A stretch of DNA of 64,000 nt from Calliopum simillimum (lineage: Eukaryota; Arthropoda; Insecta; Diptera; Lauxaniidae): the NCBI GenBank assembly GCA_951812925.1, contig OX638368.1:68844569-68908568 (forward strand). Direction: 5' to 3'. A model generated the notes under the pieces. That model made no database searches, was not told the DNA's origin, and worked only from the letters and a program-made list of their open reading frames with translations. The translations under genes were made by a program, and so were the position numbers. This document shows, one piece after another, positions 1-11,952 of the stretch; within the stretch, counting starts at the first letter, position 1, and every line of letters begins with the position of its first letter.

Positions 1-1353
1 CAAATCATGATTAACAACATCAAAAGCTTTGCTGAAATCCGTGTATATAACAGTTGATCTACCTTGCAAAAAACCATGCTGGTGAGAAGAAATATATGGA
101 TTGACACTATGAGCAATTTGCAAAGTTCAAATGTGCTCGAAAAGCTTAGGTAATGCACTTAATTTAGCGATACCCCTATAATTCGATATAAGAGATCTAC
201 TACCAGATTTATGCAAGGGAATTATAAACGAAGGTTTCCACACTTCAGGAAAAATACCAAGAGTTATAGATTTTTTAAATAGTACCGTTATTGGAAAAAC
301 AAGAGCTTCGCAACAATTTTTAAGAATGCAAGATGGAATACCATCGGGTCCCGCAGCAAATGATGTTTTAATATTTCTTAATTTGCTAAGGATATTGTCT
401 TCATCAATGTGAGGCATTTGTACTACTCCTGAAGGTATTTGAAAAGGATAATCATTGCGATTATAGGAGGTAGATGAGTACGTAGATTGAAAAAATTTAG
501 CAAAGAGATTGCAAATCGTAATTTCATCATCTGATTCTACTTCATCATATTTCATTTCAGTTGGAAATGCATTGATCTTTCGTTTTAAGTTAATGAAGCT
601 CCAAAACGACTTGGCGTTGGATTTCAAATTCAGTTTTACCTTATGAAGGTATGATTTATACGCCATATTGCACAAAGTTTGATATTTGTACCGGATACTA
701 GTATATGAAGAGTAGTCTGATGATTTTGACGACAATTTAAACTTTTTGTAAAGTTTAGATTTTAAGTTTCTTAATTTACGTATTTCATTTGTAAACCAGA
801 TTGGACCAGAAGCAGCGGATTTGATATATTTTGGTACAGACTGTTCAAAACACTCAACAACAGTATGATTAAAGGCTAAGACTGCCTCATTGAGATTGTT
901 ATGCCCAATAAAATCATTATCGAGAAGGAGAACAGATTTCCAATTGATTCTAGATAAATTTTCATTCAATAAAACATAATTTGTTTTTTTGAAGTTAAAG
1001 GATTTGTCAGTTGTGAAGTTACTTTTAATTCGACATGCCAATTGCACTTCGAATGATATCTCAAGAGAAGGATGGTAGGAGTCTTCAGGCATCGCAAGAG
1101 GGTCGCAGCGAGAGATATTGATTATGTCACTATCATCAAAATAAAGCAGATCTAAAATTCGAGATTTTACATTCAATACGTGATTTATTTGAAAGAGCCC
1201 TAAGGCAGAAATTGAATTTAGAAATTCTGTTTCAAATTGGTTACCTCCTGAAGGAAAAAGCTTAATAGGGTCTAGAGTATCAGCAATCCAAGAGATATTT
1301 GGTATATTAAAATCTCCAGTAATCAATATTCGATTGAAAATTTTACCTTGCAT
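1..1353 (-). pseudogene. Non-LTR retrotransposon (Jockey-like LINE) ORF2 fragment
   Basis: The minus strand encodes about 408 residues of a LINE ORF2: the C-terminal half of an APE-type endonuclease (ITGDFNIPNISW near the start, SRILDLLYF further on), a linker, and the start of the reverse transcriptase (LFKKSITLGIFPEVWKPSFI, SNYRGIAKLSALPKLFEHI). A TGA follows FEHI at about 127-129. The frame then continues to the window edge as QHGFLQGRST directly joined to VIYTDFSKAFDVVNHDL. In related elements about 20-25 residues separate these blocks, so there is an internal deletion as well as the stop. The 5' part of the endonuclease is missing beyond 1353. In the family, this protein nicks target DNA and copies the element RNA. 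This copy is dead. The clade (Jockey versus CR1) is inferred from general appearance. Confidence 0.85.
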
Positions 1354-1425
1354 TTAATATTAATTTTTATTTTAATACTATATTTTGAAAATTCTTATAG
1401 AGACAAAAGTAATATCATAATATAA

Positions 1426-1810
1426 ATTGGCTGGCATTCTGTAAAAAATTTATAAAATGGTATAGAATTGACGATATCAATTTGAGAAAATTATATCGGT
1501 CAAATAGCCGATTATTATGACCCACTTTCAAAATAAACGATTCATATTTTACATGAATTTTTTCAAACAAAACACGAACCGACTGCCGAATCTGACATTA
1601 ATTTTTTTCCAAGTTTTAGGAACTAGATTGGCAGTTTTTCTTATTTCATGCAACAAACTTCCATCGTTTATTTTGAAAGTGGGTCATAATAATCGGCTTT
1701 TTGACACAAATCACCTTTTCAAATAAATACCATCAATTCCACACCCTCAGGTAAACTTTTCATGAAAACAATATCCAATTTTGTACATTTCAGACAGAAT
1801 ACCAGCCAAT
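1426..1810. mobile_element. Small inverted-repeat (foldback/MITE-like) element
   Basis: The ends 1426-1442 (ATTGGCTGGCATTCTGT) and 1794-1810 are inverted repeats with one mismatch. Inside, 1499-1540 and 1664-1705 form a second inverted pair of 42 bp with one mismatch, around a loop of ~120 bp. The short open frame at 1517-1726 lies across this hairpin and has no coding character. No target-site duplication is clear. Confidence 0.55.
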
Positions 1811-1845
1811 GTAGTACAAAAATAAATCTATATATGAATCGGCAA

Positions 1846-2055
1846 ATGTTAAAAGGTCAGAAGTCAATACGAGTAAACTTTCGGGAAACTGAAAAAACGG
1901 TATTGCTATGTTTTTGTGTTTAATTTTGAATTTTATTTCTTAAAATTTAAGAAATATCCTAATGGTCCAAATGAACCAATTTTTTATTTATTTTTCATTC
2001 TCTTGTGAGAGTTATTAGCGTTACAACACAGCTGACTTCCACCCTTTTAACATTT
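1846..2055. repeat. Short inverted-repeat element, AAATGTTAAAAGG termini
   Basis: 1846-1867 and 2034-2055 are inverted repeats of 22 bp with a few mismatches, about 210 bp end to end. The same terminal motif recurs at about 22880-22905 (GACTTCTGCCCTTTTAACATTT), so this is a repeat family. It lies just upstream of the LINE ORF1 start. No target duplication was identified. Confidence 0.4.
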
Positions 2056-2133
2056 AACGGATATTTAAACTTATTTTATATTGCATGCAGGGTTTAACTT
2101 TCTGGGGAAAATAAAAAAACTTGAATAAGTCTA

Positions 2134-4144
2134 ATGGAATGGAGTGGTGCTAACAAGATTGATTGCGCAGATTGTAAAAAATTTTTTCATTGCGCGTGTG
2201 TTAACGTGGATCAGGCTGGGTACGAGTACCTTATCGCAAATAAAGCCAAATTCAGATGCAAAAACTATAGCGCTCTCCGACGTAAATTGTTGCAACAACA
2301 ACCACTCGTGAATGTGCAGCAACAGAAAGAAATAAACCGCCAAAATATTGATGCAACTAAACAGCAAATTGCAACAAAACAACAAAAAACATCAATCAAA
2401 CTACAATCTTCAACAGTAGCACAAAAAACAATTGAAACTCAAAAAGCAGTGAAAAATACTAATCAACAACAACAACAACAAGAGCAAGTAACAAAAGAAA
2501 CACAGAATACAGAGAAACATCAACAACAACAGCAGCAGCAACAACACTCAGCAGAAGAATCCCCGGAGACAAATGAACAATAGCCTGTTACATAGCAACT
2601 TCTCAATTCAGAAATTATTAGTTTAAAAAAAAACTAGTAAGGGTGGTATCTTTGGCCTGGCCAAAAACTAAATACCCTACAATGCATTTCAAGTATATTA
2701 TTAGGAGAGTATAAGAACAAATTACTTATATGGGAAGTGCCACGCCCTCGCCTCCGAGCTTACCTTGATTTTGCGTAGAGCTTGCATTTACTGTTCTGAG
2801 TGTTTGAGTAAAATTCGGTTAGGTTTTCTTAAAAAAATCTTTTAGTATAGCATTTTGAAACTTTCGCTTATATAGGAGGTGCCACGCCCTCTAATCGTAC
2901 TTCGCTTACTTTAAGCTTAGAGTTTACACTTAATGTTCTTCGTGCTTGAGTGAAATTTGGTTGGATTATCTCAAAAAACACTTTCATTATATAATTTTGA
3001 AACTTTTGCTTATATGGGAGGTGCCACGCCCTCTTGTCCGAGTTTATCAAATCTTGCGTATAGCTTGCATTTATAGATCCGAGTGTTTGAGTGTAATTTG
3101 GTTGGGTTATCTCAAAAAACGCTTTCCGTATAACACTTTGAAACTTTTGTTTGTATGGGAGTTGCCACGCCCTCTAGTCCGAATTCGCCTTGTATTTGCT
3201 CAGAGCTTTTACTTACTTTCTCTAGTATTTATGTGTATTTTGCTTCTGTTATTGCAAATATTGCTCTTCTTATAGCATTTTGAATATATTTTTTATATGG
3301 ACGGTAGGCGTGTCCGTTGACCGATTTCGCTCATTTTCAATCTCCCGAGCTAACTTTTACGACGGAGGCAGATTACCAAATTTCATTGAATTATGTTGCT
3401 CAGTTTTCTCAAAAAATGTATTTCCACACACACCCAGCCAGCCAGACAGACGGACATGGCTATATCGACTCAAGAGGTGACGCTGATCAAGAATATATAC
3501 ACTTTTCCATGCCTGCCATGCCTCCTTCTCTGCGTTACAAACGAAAGAACAAAGTGAATATACCCTGGGTGTAGGGTATAATAAACAGCGGAATTCTTCT
3601 TTCTATGCAAGACCTAAAAAATGAAAACGACAAATTAAAAAAACAAGTCAATAGTTTAGCGAGCAAGCTCAACTGGGGAGAACAAAAAGCGATGGAAAAC
3701 GAAATACAAATAATGGGAATAACACACGTAAATAATGAGAATGCAAAAGAGATGGGTTAAATGTTTCTGTCTCCGATGAAGAATTAGAAAAATGCTATGT
3801 AAAGAGTGTGAGGAAATGAAACTCTTCTGAAATTAATATTGTTTGCATTAAAGTCTCTTCGCTTGATACAAAGACAACAATTAAGTCAAGCAAAAAAAAA
3901 AAAAAAAAAAAAAATGCAAAAGAGAAATTAAATGCATCACTTTTCGGTGGCGACAAAAAAAGTGACGTTTATATTAATGATCGTTTCCAAATATACTAGC
4001 GCTCTGTTTATGTCTGCGAAAAAAATTAAAGTTGAAAAAAAATTAAAGTACTTAGGGTTTAAAAACTCAAAGATACTCCTAAGAAAGGTTGATAATGGTG
4101 AGGTTTTAGTTATAAGATCCTTTGAAGATTTAAACAATATTTAG
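2134..4144 (+). pseudogene. LINE ORF1 (PHD-like finger, polyQ, FP-like C-terminus), interrupted
   Basis: The first part (2134-2583) opens with a Cys/His motif (IDCADC...FHCACV...FRCKNY) resembling a PHD-type finger whose last Cys has become Tyr, followed by a Gln-rich stretch of CAA/CAG codons. After two in-frame stops the frame reads LLNSEIISLK and is cut by the Helentron at 2633. The frame resumes at ~3598 with a coiled-coil-like stretch (DLKNENDKLKKQ), an ENEIQIMGI motif, and a C-terminus ending KYLGFKNSKILLRKVDNGEV...FEDLNNI at 4144, with frameshifts and a 20-A run at ~3895-3913. This order (finger, coiled coil, conserved C-terminal domain related to the baculovirus FP domain) is known for ORF1 of several insect LINEs, whose ORF1 protein binds element RNA. 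The homology call is from memory of the family. Confidence 0.65.
2633..3580 (-). mobile_element. DINE-1/INE-1-like non-autonomous Helentron, complete copy
   Basis: Read on the minus strand, it begins TATACCCTACACCCAGGG, passes through the TTCTTGATCAGCGTCACC and CATGTCCGTCTGTCTGGCTG blocks that mark INE-1-type repeats, and contains degenerate ~110-bp repeats carrying GTGCCACGCCCTC. It ends with the hairpin TTTTTGGCCAGGCCAAA followed by a CTAGT terminus, a Helitron-type 3' end. Length is 948 bp and no target duplication is seen, as expected for Helitrons. It sits inside LINE ORF1. A second complete copy is at 49921-50849, and fragments are at 37141, 40266, 41885, 44541, 46105 and 58453. Confidence 0.8.
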
Positions 4145-5266
4145 TTCGGGTTTTAAAATATATTTAAAATAGTAAATAATAATAATAATATTTTCGATCC
4201 TATCACTAATGACCTCCCCATGTAAACCACTAGAAGTACTACTGATAACTTACTTGTACATCAGAACATTCGTAGCCGGCGCACATAGGGAGATTTAACC
4301 TAAAAAGCTGGTCAAAAACGAATTTTTGTAATTGGTCCAAAATGATTCAATTTTTTTTTTTATTATACAGCTAATACTCCAAACTAAAGAAATCTGACAC
4401 CCTATTTTACCTAAATCAATGTGCGGCTGCATACTACGCTGTTAAAGTTGAAGTTTTGTAAAACATTTTAAAATAAAATTTTAAAGTTGCGAAAGAAGTG
4501 TTGATTTAAGTGCGTATATTTCTTTAATTGCAGAAAAAAACGAAAAATTCCAAAATGGATTATTCTACAACAGGTGTGTTCTTTACAATGAATTAAATTT
4601 AATAAAAAAGAATCATTATAAGATTCAAAATAGTGTGTTCAAACTTTATAAGTAACTGAGTATTTTTTATTGAAAAATTGTAAATTTTTAAAAGCAGAAA
4701 AGTAATGGATTCTCACGAGTCCCAATTTTTTCAACCAAAAATTCCCATAAATGAAATCTTTTGTAGCTAAAACTGCAAAATTTGGCTCCTTATATTTCCT
4801 ATTGGCAAAATAGTTGCAATTTTTGCTGATGCCTATACATGTGATATTTTTAGTTTTAAAGAAATTATAATCGAAAAAATGAACGAATTCAGAGGACTAA
4901 AATTCTCAGAAATTATTTGATGGCGAAGAGTTTTCAGATTAAAATAAAAAATAATTGTTTTTCAAAAGCTTGAGATTATTAGTTCGGAGATTGAAAAGTT
5001 GAAGTTTCGGTAAGTTATGTCGGCCTCTATTATCAATTTTTTTGATAATTCAGTATTACAGTATTACTCCAGTTAACAATACTAAAAGAATAAGACATAT
5101 CTATTATATAAGGTACAGTGATATAGAATTTTTAAAATGTTTTTGTGATGTTTTTGTCTATAGCGCCCTATGTGGACAAATTTTCTATTCTGTAGTGTCT
5201 TCGGACTACTCGTCTGAGTTATATAAATTGATTGACACCTTTATAACTAAAATCAATAAAGTAGTA

Positions 5267-6545
5267 CGAGGGCTGCTAGATATATTTCTGGCCTAATAAT
5301 GAAAATGCAAATATTTATCGTCAAAAATGGTTTTATTGTGTTTCAAAGTATTCTCCAGCATGATTTATACACTTTTGCATGCGCTCAAACCAATTTTCGA
5401 AGCACTTTTCCCACTCCGATTGAGACACCTCCAAAACATGGTTTTTGAACGCTTCAGCAGCATCTTCTGGCGACGAAAATCATTGACCACGCATTTTTTT
5501 CTTGATGTTCGGGAATAGAAAGAAGTCATTGGGTGCCAAGTCAGGGCTGTACGGCGGATGACCCAAAAATTCGACGTTTTGGCCGGTCAAAAAGGCGCTG
5601 GTTTGAGCCGATGTGTGAGAAATCACATTGTCATGGTGAACAATGATTCGTCTTCTCTTGCTCGTTTTTCGAATTTCTCCGAAGACTTCAGGCAAACAAA
5701 TTATGGTGTACTACTCAGAATTGACCGTCCTACGTTGCTCAAGCGGAACAGTCGCCACATGACCAGTTTTGCCGAAGAAACAGGCGACCATTTGCTTCGA
5801 AGTGCTTTTCCCATGAACAACTTTCGTTGGATTTGGCTCGTCTTCGAAGACCCACACGGTCGACTGCTGTTTTGTTTCGGACTCATACGCATAGATCCAT
5901 GATTCGTCACCTGTGACGATCTTATAAACGTCTTTTGAAGCACCGCGATCGTATTTTTTCAACATTTCTTTGCACCAATCGACACGAGCCTTTTTTTGAG
6001 CGATTGTCAAATTGTGCGGGATCCAACGAGAAAAAACCATTTTTACGGCCAGGTGTTCATGCAACATCGAACTAATGCCCAAAGATGCTTCTATCTCACG
6101 GTGTGTCACATAATGATATTGCATTATCAGTTCACGCACGGCATCAATGTTCTCAGGCACAACGGCCGTTTTTGGACGACCTTCACGGAATTCGTCTTTG
6201 AGTGAGCGTCGGCCACGATTGAATTCATGAAACCAGTTTTTCATAGTGCTATAGGATAGTGCTTCATCGTCATACAAAGATTTAAGTTCATTGATGCACT
6301 CTTGTCGTGATAATCTACGTCGAAAGTTGTGAAAAATGATCGCACGAAAATGTTTACGAGTTAATTCCATTTTTTTGCAAAATTGATTTTTTCAAGTCAC
6401 TGTAAACAACACAATTGATGGTCGTACGTTAAAACGTTCTGAGTACGTTTATGCTAAAAAATGTCAAACTTTCCAATGGCAATGCCAGATTGCACCTAGC
6501 AACACTTAGTGTTGCCTAGGCCAGAAATATATCTAGCAGCCTACG
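5267..6545 (-). mobile_element. Mariner transposon, full length, TA target duplication
   Basis: The terminal inverted repeats are CGAGGGCTGCTAGATATATT at 5267 onward and its near-exact inverse ending at 6545, matching over ~28 bp. Both sides are flanked by TA (5265-5266 and 6546-6547). Total length is 1279 bp, the usual size for mariner. It carries one transposase gene on the minus strand with two stops and lies inside the larger inserted element. Confidence 0.93.
5333..6370 (-). pseudogene. Mariner transposase (DD34D) with two premature stops
   Basis: The span is exactly 345 codons plus stop, with no frameshift. The N-terminal HTH region begins MELTRKHFRAIIFHNFRRRL. The first catalytic Asp is in VTGDESWIYAY, the second in IVHHDNVISH, and the third in YSPDLAPND with 34 residues between the last two: the mariner D,D34D signature. 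Two stops interrupt it: TAG at 5711-5713, where the family has Trp (TGG), and TGA just after KKKMRGQ at ~5480, where the family has Arg (CGA). Both are single transitions. The region around ISSMLHEHLAVK looks about five residues shorter than relatives, and the second copy shares this. The enzyme would cut and paste the element. This copy cannot make a full protein. Confidence 0.92.
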
Positions 6546-7302
6546 TATACGAGATAGAAGACCCTAAAAGTTGCTACATTTATCATGTGCTCAGTGCCAT
6601 CTATTGAATGTATTTCAAAAGTTTAATGCCATCATATTGTCATTTTAGTAAAATTGTCAAATTGTGCGGGATCCAACGAGAAAAAACCATTTTTACGGCC
6701 AGGTGTTCATGCAACATCGAACTAATGCCCAAAGATGCTTCTATCTCACGGTGTGTCACATAATGATCTTGCATTATCAGTTCACGCACGGCATCAATGT
6801 TCTCAGGCACAACGGCCGTTTTTGGACGACCTTCACGGAATTCGTCTTTGAGTGAGCGTCGGCCACGATTGAATTCATGGAACCAGTTTTTCACAGTGCT
6901 ATAGGATAGTGCTTCATCGTCATACAAAGATTTAAGTTCATTGATGCACTCTTGTCGTGATAATCCACGTCGAAAGTTGTGAAAAATGATCGCACGAAAA
7001 TGTTTACGAGTTAATTCCATTTTTTTGCAAAATTGATTTTTTCAAGTCACTGTAAACAACACAAATGATGGTCGTACGTTAAAACGTTCTGAGTACGTTT
7101 ATGCTAAAAAATGTTAAAATTTCCAATGGCAATGTCAGATTGCACCTAGCAACACTTAGTGTTGCCTAGGCCAGAAATATATCTAGCAGCCTACGTATAC
7201 GAGATAGAAGACCCTAAAAGTTGCCACATTTATCATGTGCTCAGTGCCATCTATTGAATGTATTTCAAAAGTTTAATGCCATCATATTGTCATTTTAGTA
7301 AA
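6003..7302. repeat. 650-bp tandem duplication spanning mariner 5' half and its flank
   Basis: 6003-6652 and 6653-7302 align base for base at an offset of 650 with about ten differences (~1.5%). Each unit contains the 5' half of the mariner, its outer inverted repeat and ~107 bp of flanking DNA. The flank being included shows duplication by recombination or replication slippage after insertion, not a second transposition. Confidence 0.93.
6653..7195 (-). pseudogene. Truncated second mariner copy (transposase N-terminus)
   Basis: This is the second unit of the tandem duplication. The open frame at 6640-7020 encodes the first ~120 residues of the same transposase (MELTRKHFRA...NLTI) and ends at the duplication junction. 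The outer inverted repeat ends at 7195. It has no catalytic residues. Confidence 0.9.
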
Positions 7303-9552
7303 ATAAAAGAGAAAAATTTTATAAAAACCAAAATCGGCTCAGTACCACAGGAGCTACAAGTCCTCAAATATTTCACTATTGACAATTTTTTTTAACGAGC
7401 CTATATATGTTTTGATTGTCTGAATAATCTGAATTAAATGACACCTCAATTTCCAAAATCGGACCAGTAGTTTCAGAGTTATTAATTTTGACCAGGTTTT
7501 TAACTCAGATACCCCTATCTGCGGCGACGAATTTTTAATTTGTTGGTCTAAAATCTAGAAGTTTTCGAAAACCTTCCCGATATCATATTTGTATCGGAAA
7601 TTTGGATTTATTCTTACGAAATTGATGAATATATTTTGCCTAACTATAAATTCTATGCTAACACTAATGATTCGTATTCAGCTGGTGGAGTAGGAGTTTT
7701 TATTCGCGATTTGTTTGATTGCAATGGTGTCGAACAATGCAGACTCACGAGTGCAGATGTATTGAAGGTGTCTTGCTGCATTAGTAAAGTAAGTTTTGTA
7801 TTTATATGTGTATATAGACCATTCATTTGTATCTTGAAGAATTTTCTAACCTGTTAAAAAACGAGCAAGCAAATCTGATGATTATAGGTGATTTTAATTT
7901 AGATCTTTTAGTATCTAATTCTTTGTTAAATTATTATAACGCACTTTTGTCTGAGTATGGATTACATTCTTTTATTAACGAGGCTACGAGACCAGTAGCG
8001 GAGACCTGTCTGAATCATGTATTTGGGCGTTTTTCTAGTATTCCACTTTCCCTCTGTGCCGGTATTGTGCTCGATTTAGGAATAACTGACCATTGTATGA
8101 CTGGCTAAGCAATTTTAATATTGAAAAACAGGCGAGAGTCACTTCACACTATAAAGTGACAAAAATCAATTATGAGCAACTGAACCTTAAGCAACGTATT
8201 AATGATTGGGCGGATATTTATGCAGAAGAAAATGTATCTGAGGCATACTCCAAATTTTTGATAAGCTTAAAGGAAAGCATAAATTCTTCCAAATATTACC
8301 ACTTGAGAAAGCCGTCTGAAATAAGAATTAAGCCTTGGATTATCAAGTCAATCCTCAAAAAAATTAGGTTAAAAAACAAACTGAGAAAAAATGCTCTGTG
8401 CAACCAAATAATATGAGAACAAAGACCCGCTTTCGCAACTTGTGTAAACATTTAAACAACGAAATTTGCACCTGCCGTGATAATTTTTTCTACAACAAAG
8501 TTAGAAATGCACAGGGAACCTTAAAGAAGAATGGAAAATTGTTAATAACATTGTTGGTAGAAAAGCTAAAGCTAATGCCGAAAATAATACCCTTGTATTA
8601 GAAAATGATCTTTCCTATGCATCAGACCCGTTGGAAGTAGCTAACGTCTTTAATAATTACTCTCAGTCAGTTGGACTTTCAACATTCCCAGCTATTTCAG
8701 CCTCTCCATTTAATAGAAATAGCTTCTATTTTGAACCCATTACAGGCTTAGAAATCCTTAAAGCAATAAAATCCTTAAAAAATTCTAGTTCTTGCAGATA
8801 TGATGGTATTTCTAATATACTTCTGAAAAAAATTTCTTTTAATGTTGTTGATATTTTAGCATATATCTTCAACCGCAGTATAATTTCTGGTAGCTTTCCT
8901 GAAGACCTTAAATGTGCGATTGTCATACCTATTTTTAAAAAAGGCAATAAAAGAGACTAGTCTAATTACAGGCCAATATCACTTTTGTCCTCAATTTCCA
9001 AAATATTTGAAAAAATAGTTAAGGGTAGGATTTCAGCATTCCTTGCAAAAATACAGTTTTTCGAGTCCCCTGCAATTTGGATTTAGAGAAAATTGCTCTA
9101 CAGAAGATGCTCTTTTGGTCCTTAGCTCTGAGTTATACAAAGGATTGCATGGAAAGAAAATTTGTGCTGGGCTTTTTGTTGACATAACCAAAGCTTTTGA
9201 CATGGTTGATCATAAATGTCTCTTAGTTAAATTGTATGGTTTGGGCATTCGCGGCTTTTTTATGACTGGTTTCTGTCTTATCTTAAAAATAGGTCACAGA
9301 AAGTGAAAGTGTGCAATAGCTTGAGTGATCCTAAAGTCATAAATGTAGGTGTACCACATGGATCGGTTCTAGGGCCTATCCTATTTCTAATTTACATAAA
9401 TTCTTTGTTTGCCCAACCCTTTAGAGGAAAAGCCAAAGTATTTGCGGATGATTTACGAATTGCATATAATTCAACAGATCCCCTATCTTTGGTGTCTGAT
9501 ATAAACCATGATATCCATGTACTACGCACTTGGTTTGCAGAACATAAGTTAA

Positions 9553-10253
9553 GGGGACATTCGCTTTTGTAATTGAAAAGAAAAACACTTATTAAAAATT
9601 TTATTATGAAAAAACTATTATATTTATTGATAAAATTTCTTTTGGACATTGATAAACACTGTTTAAAAAATATGAAAAAAATTTTTTTTTTTTATTTTTA
9701 GTTTCCCTTAGCTGCTGTAGAGAGCGCCATCCAAAAGTTACTTTTTAAACTGGTAGGAAATTTTTCTCCGAATCTACTCGACCGATTTTAAAAAACCAAA
9801 GAGCATTCGATTACTCATAAAAAATATTAAGCAATAAGCCTCTGAAAGTTTTAAAAAATATCCCCCCTTTTTTTACGGGGCATTTTTTGAGGGTAAGCCC
9901 CTAAATTTTTTCGCATTTTTCATAAATATTCATACAAAACTTCAAAATATAAAAAAATATGAATTTTAAAGGCTTATTGTTTAGTTTTGGGTCTCAAAAA
10001 TAAAATCCATTTTGAATTTTTCAAAAATCTGTTACAGGAGGTCTAAAATATTTCCTACCGTTTAAAAAGTAACTTTTGGATGGCGCCCTCTACAGCAGCT
10101 AAGGGAAACTAAAAATAAAAAATTTTTTTTTTCATATTTCTTAAACAGTGTTAACAATCTCCAAAAGAAACTTTGTCAATAAATATAATATTTTTTTCAT
10201 AATAAAATTTTTAGAAAGTGTTTTTCTTTTCAATTACAAAAGCGAATGTCCCC
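9553..10253. mobile_element. Foldback MITE with TTAA target site
   Basis: The ends are GGGGACATTCGCTTTTGTAA and its inverse. The arms (~9553-9763 and ~10047-10253) match closely over ~205 bp, with a ~280-bp middle. TTAA flanks both sides (9549-9552, 10254-10257). TTAA suggests piggyBac-type mobilisation, but the same bases also allow a TA target with an A added to each end. It interrupts LINE ORF2, whose frame is restored when the element and one TTAA are removed. No ORF. Confidence 0.85.
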
Positions 10254-11146
10254 TTAATTGTTAGCAACAAGACAAAATAAATGTTTTTCTATCTGAAATT
10301 ACACGAGCTTGCTGACATTGATATAACTTTTCATGCACCAAACTGCAAACGTCACATTTTGTTCAATAATAACTGTGACAATCGTTGCTTTGAGGTATTT
10401 TTTAATTCAAATGTAGCTTGCGAGTCGAACTGCTTTAAAATTGATAGAGTAGATCACTTTAAATATTTAGGAGTTACCATAGACAGAAATTTAAATTGGG
10501 ATGAACATATCTCAAACCTGAAAAGATAACAAATAACACATTAAAAACAATATATTACGAAATTTTTCACTCCAAATTAGAGTATGGGATAAGTTGTTGG
10601 GGAGGTGCCTATCTCAATAAAATACAACAACTAATTGTATTGCAAAAATGTGCTATAAGAAAGATTTGCAACTTTCAACGCTTAGCCCACTCGATGAAAT
10701 TGTTTAGGAATATAAAAATCCTACCCGTACAGCACCTATTTTACTTTAAAGTGTTAAAAATATTCTTAATGAGAGGTGGCTATCTGCAAAGCCCTGTACG
10801 CGTTACACTCATCCTGCGAAGCAACCAATGCTCTACTGTCCAAATACCTTTTTTTCGTACTACATTATTTAGAAACTTTTATACAGTAGTATCATGTAAA
10901 CTTTTCAACAGCCTCCCAGAGAGCATACGAATCAATAGACCCTTATTTGCATTTTTAAAAAAGCTTAAGTTTTGGTTTCTTACTTTCGATATCAACCAAG
11001 TTGAAACTTTGATGCCCCATATTGTTAAAAAAAAAATGTATGTAAGCAACTCATTCGTACTGAGCTTGAGTTCATTCAATAATGTTTTATACCGAGTGCT
11101 TAAATCCTTAAAATCTTCCTGGCGCAAATCTGTTTATATGTAGTAT

Positions 11147-11405
11147 TTTTTTAGATAGTTTGATTGCTTGATGTCCCCTTATCAGTTTTCTATCTGTTTA
11201 CCCCACACATAATTAACTCATAATATGTACGTAAAATTAAAGTCAAAATGTGGCATTTAACACTATTTTTTGTAAATTAAAATAAAAAATGTCACTAACT
11301 ATTCTCTACAATGTATTAATATTTTGTAAACTAAAATGATAAGTACATTTCCTATTGTAATTTCTAACTTTGAGAATAATGAATAAAATTGGATTGAATT
11401 GAATT
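11147..11405 (+). mobile_element. LINE 3' UTR with ATTGA-type tail
   Basis: AT-rich sequence follows the ORF2 stop and ends at about 11380-11405 in AATAAAATTGGATTGAATTG and further ATTGA units. A short tandem tail instead of poly(A) is a known feature of CR1-like LINEs. This supports 2060-11405 as one element. Confidence 0.55.
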
Positions 11406-11952
11406 GTTAATTGTTCAAATTCAAAAAATTCAAAAAAACTTTAATCTAGTTGCCATTGATAAATATGTACAAATCTTCATGTTACTTTCTTTCATTCGTT
11501 AATTTATGGCTTCACCATGAGCTGCGAAATAGAAGTTCGTGAAAAAACTTGTAAAATATTTAACGAAATCCAAATTGGACTTTCAATGCAATTGCTAGAA
11601 AAGCTATGGTTTCGCGGAATACCGTTTCGCGTGTTAATAAAACCTTAGTGAAAGCAAGGAAGTGAAAAAAAAAAAAGAAATGCTTTGATAATCCTAATGC
11701 TGCCAAGAAGGTGATAGCTTTTCTTAAGAAAAATCTCAATATATCGGGAAGAAAAGTAGCTGAGAAAGTCCAATGCTCTGAGGCCTTTGTCAGAAAACTT
11801 AAAAAGGAGGAAAGGCTTAAGCCTTAAGTCATTTAAAGTTTAGAAAGTTCCGGACAGAAATTCCAAAAAGAACGTTGAGGCAAAAAAGCGAGCCAAAATA
11901 CTTTACCGAGAATGGGCGTGATAACAAATTTTTGAACTGCATTTTTTGTGTA

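Larger units (their letters stand above)
4278..7530. mobile_element. Inserted element with imperfect terminal inverted repeats
   Basis: Both edges coincide with the break in the LINE ORF2 reading frame. The left edge (CCGGCGCACATAGGGAG...AAAAAGCTGGTCAAAA, ~4277-4320) and the reverse complement of ~7485-7530 (CCGCAGATAGGGG...AAAAACCTGGTCAAAA) are similar. The interior is AT-rich with no recognisable gene of its own, apart from the mariner and its duplication. The 4330-5260 part shows nothing I can assign. The superfamily is unknown. Confidence 0.5.
4212..11146 (+). pseudogene. LINE ORF2 (endonuclease + reverse transcriptase), nested and frameshifted
   Basis: Several pieces lie in order. The start is 4212-4277, ending HQNIRS, a typical start of an APE domain. 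7545-7860 continues it (LPDIIFVSEIW, AGGVGVFI). 7827-8110 holds IIGDFNLDLL. 8093-8600 is the linker. 8631-9548 is the RT: FPEDLKCAIVIPIFKKGN, SNYRPISLLSSISKIFEKIV, DITKAFDMVDHK with the first catalytic Asp, GVPHGSVLGPILFLIYINSL, and VFADD at ~9440 with the catalytic Asp pair. 10258-11143 is the C-terminal region (DHFKYLGVTIDRNLNWDEHI). It is broken by a ~3.25 kb insertion at 4278, a 701-bp foldback at 9553 and many frameshifts and stops. Removing the foldback with one TTAA restores the frame across KLIVSN. Jockey/CR1-type ORF2 nicks DNA and reverse-transcribes. This copy is inactive. Confidence 0.85.

Noticed and set aside
1517..1726. 69-codon frame
   Set aside because: It starts and ends inside the arms of a hairpin repeat, with no recognisable domain.
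2134..2583. Host polyglutamine protein
   Set aside because: The Cys/His start and the continuation into a coiled coil and FP-like end after the Helentron fit LINE ORF1, followed by ORF2.
5042..5296. 84-codon plus-strand frame next to mariner
   Set aside because: It runs into the mariner terminal repeat and has no domain.
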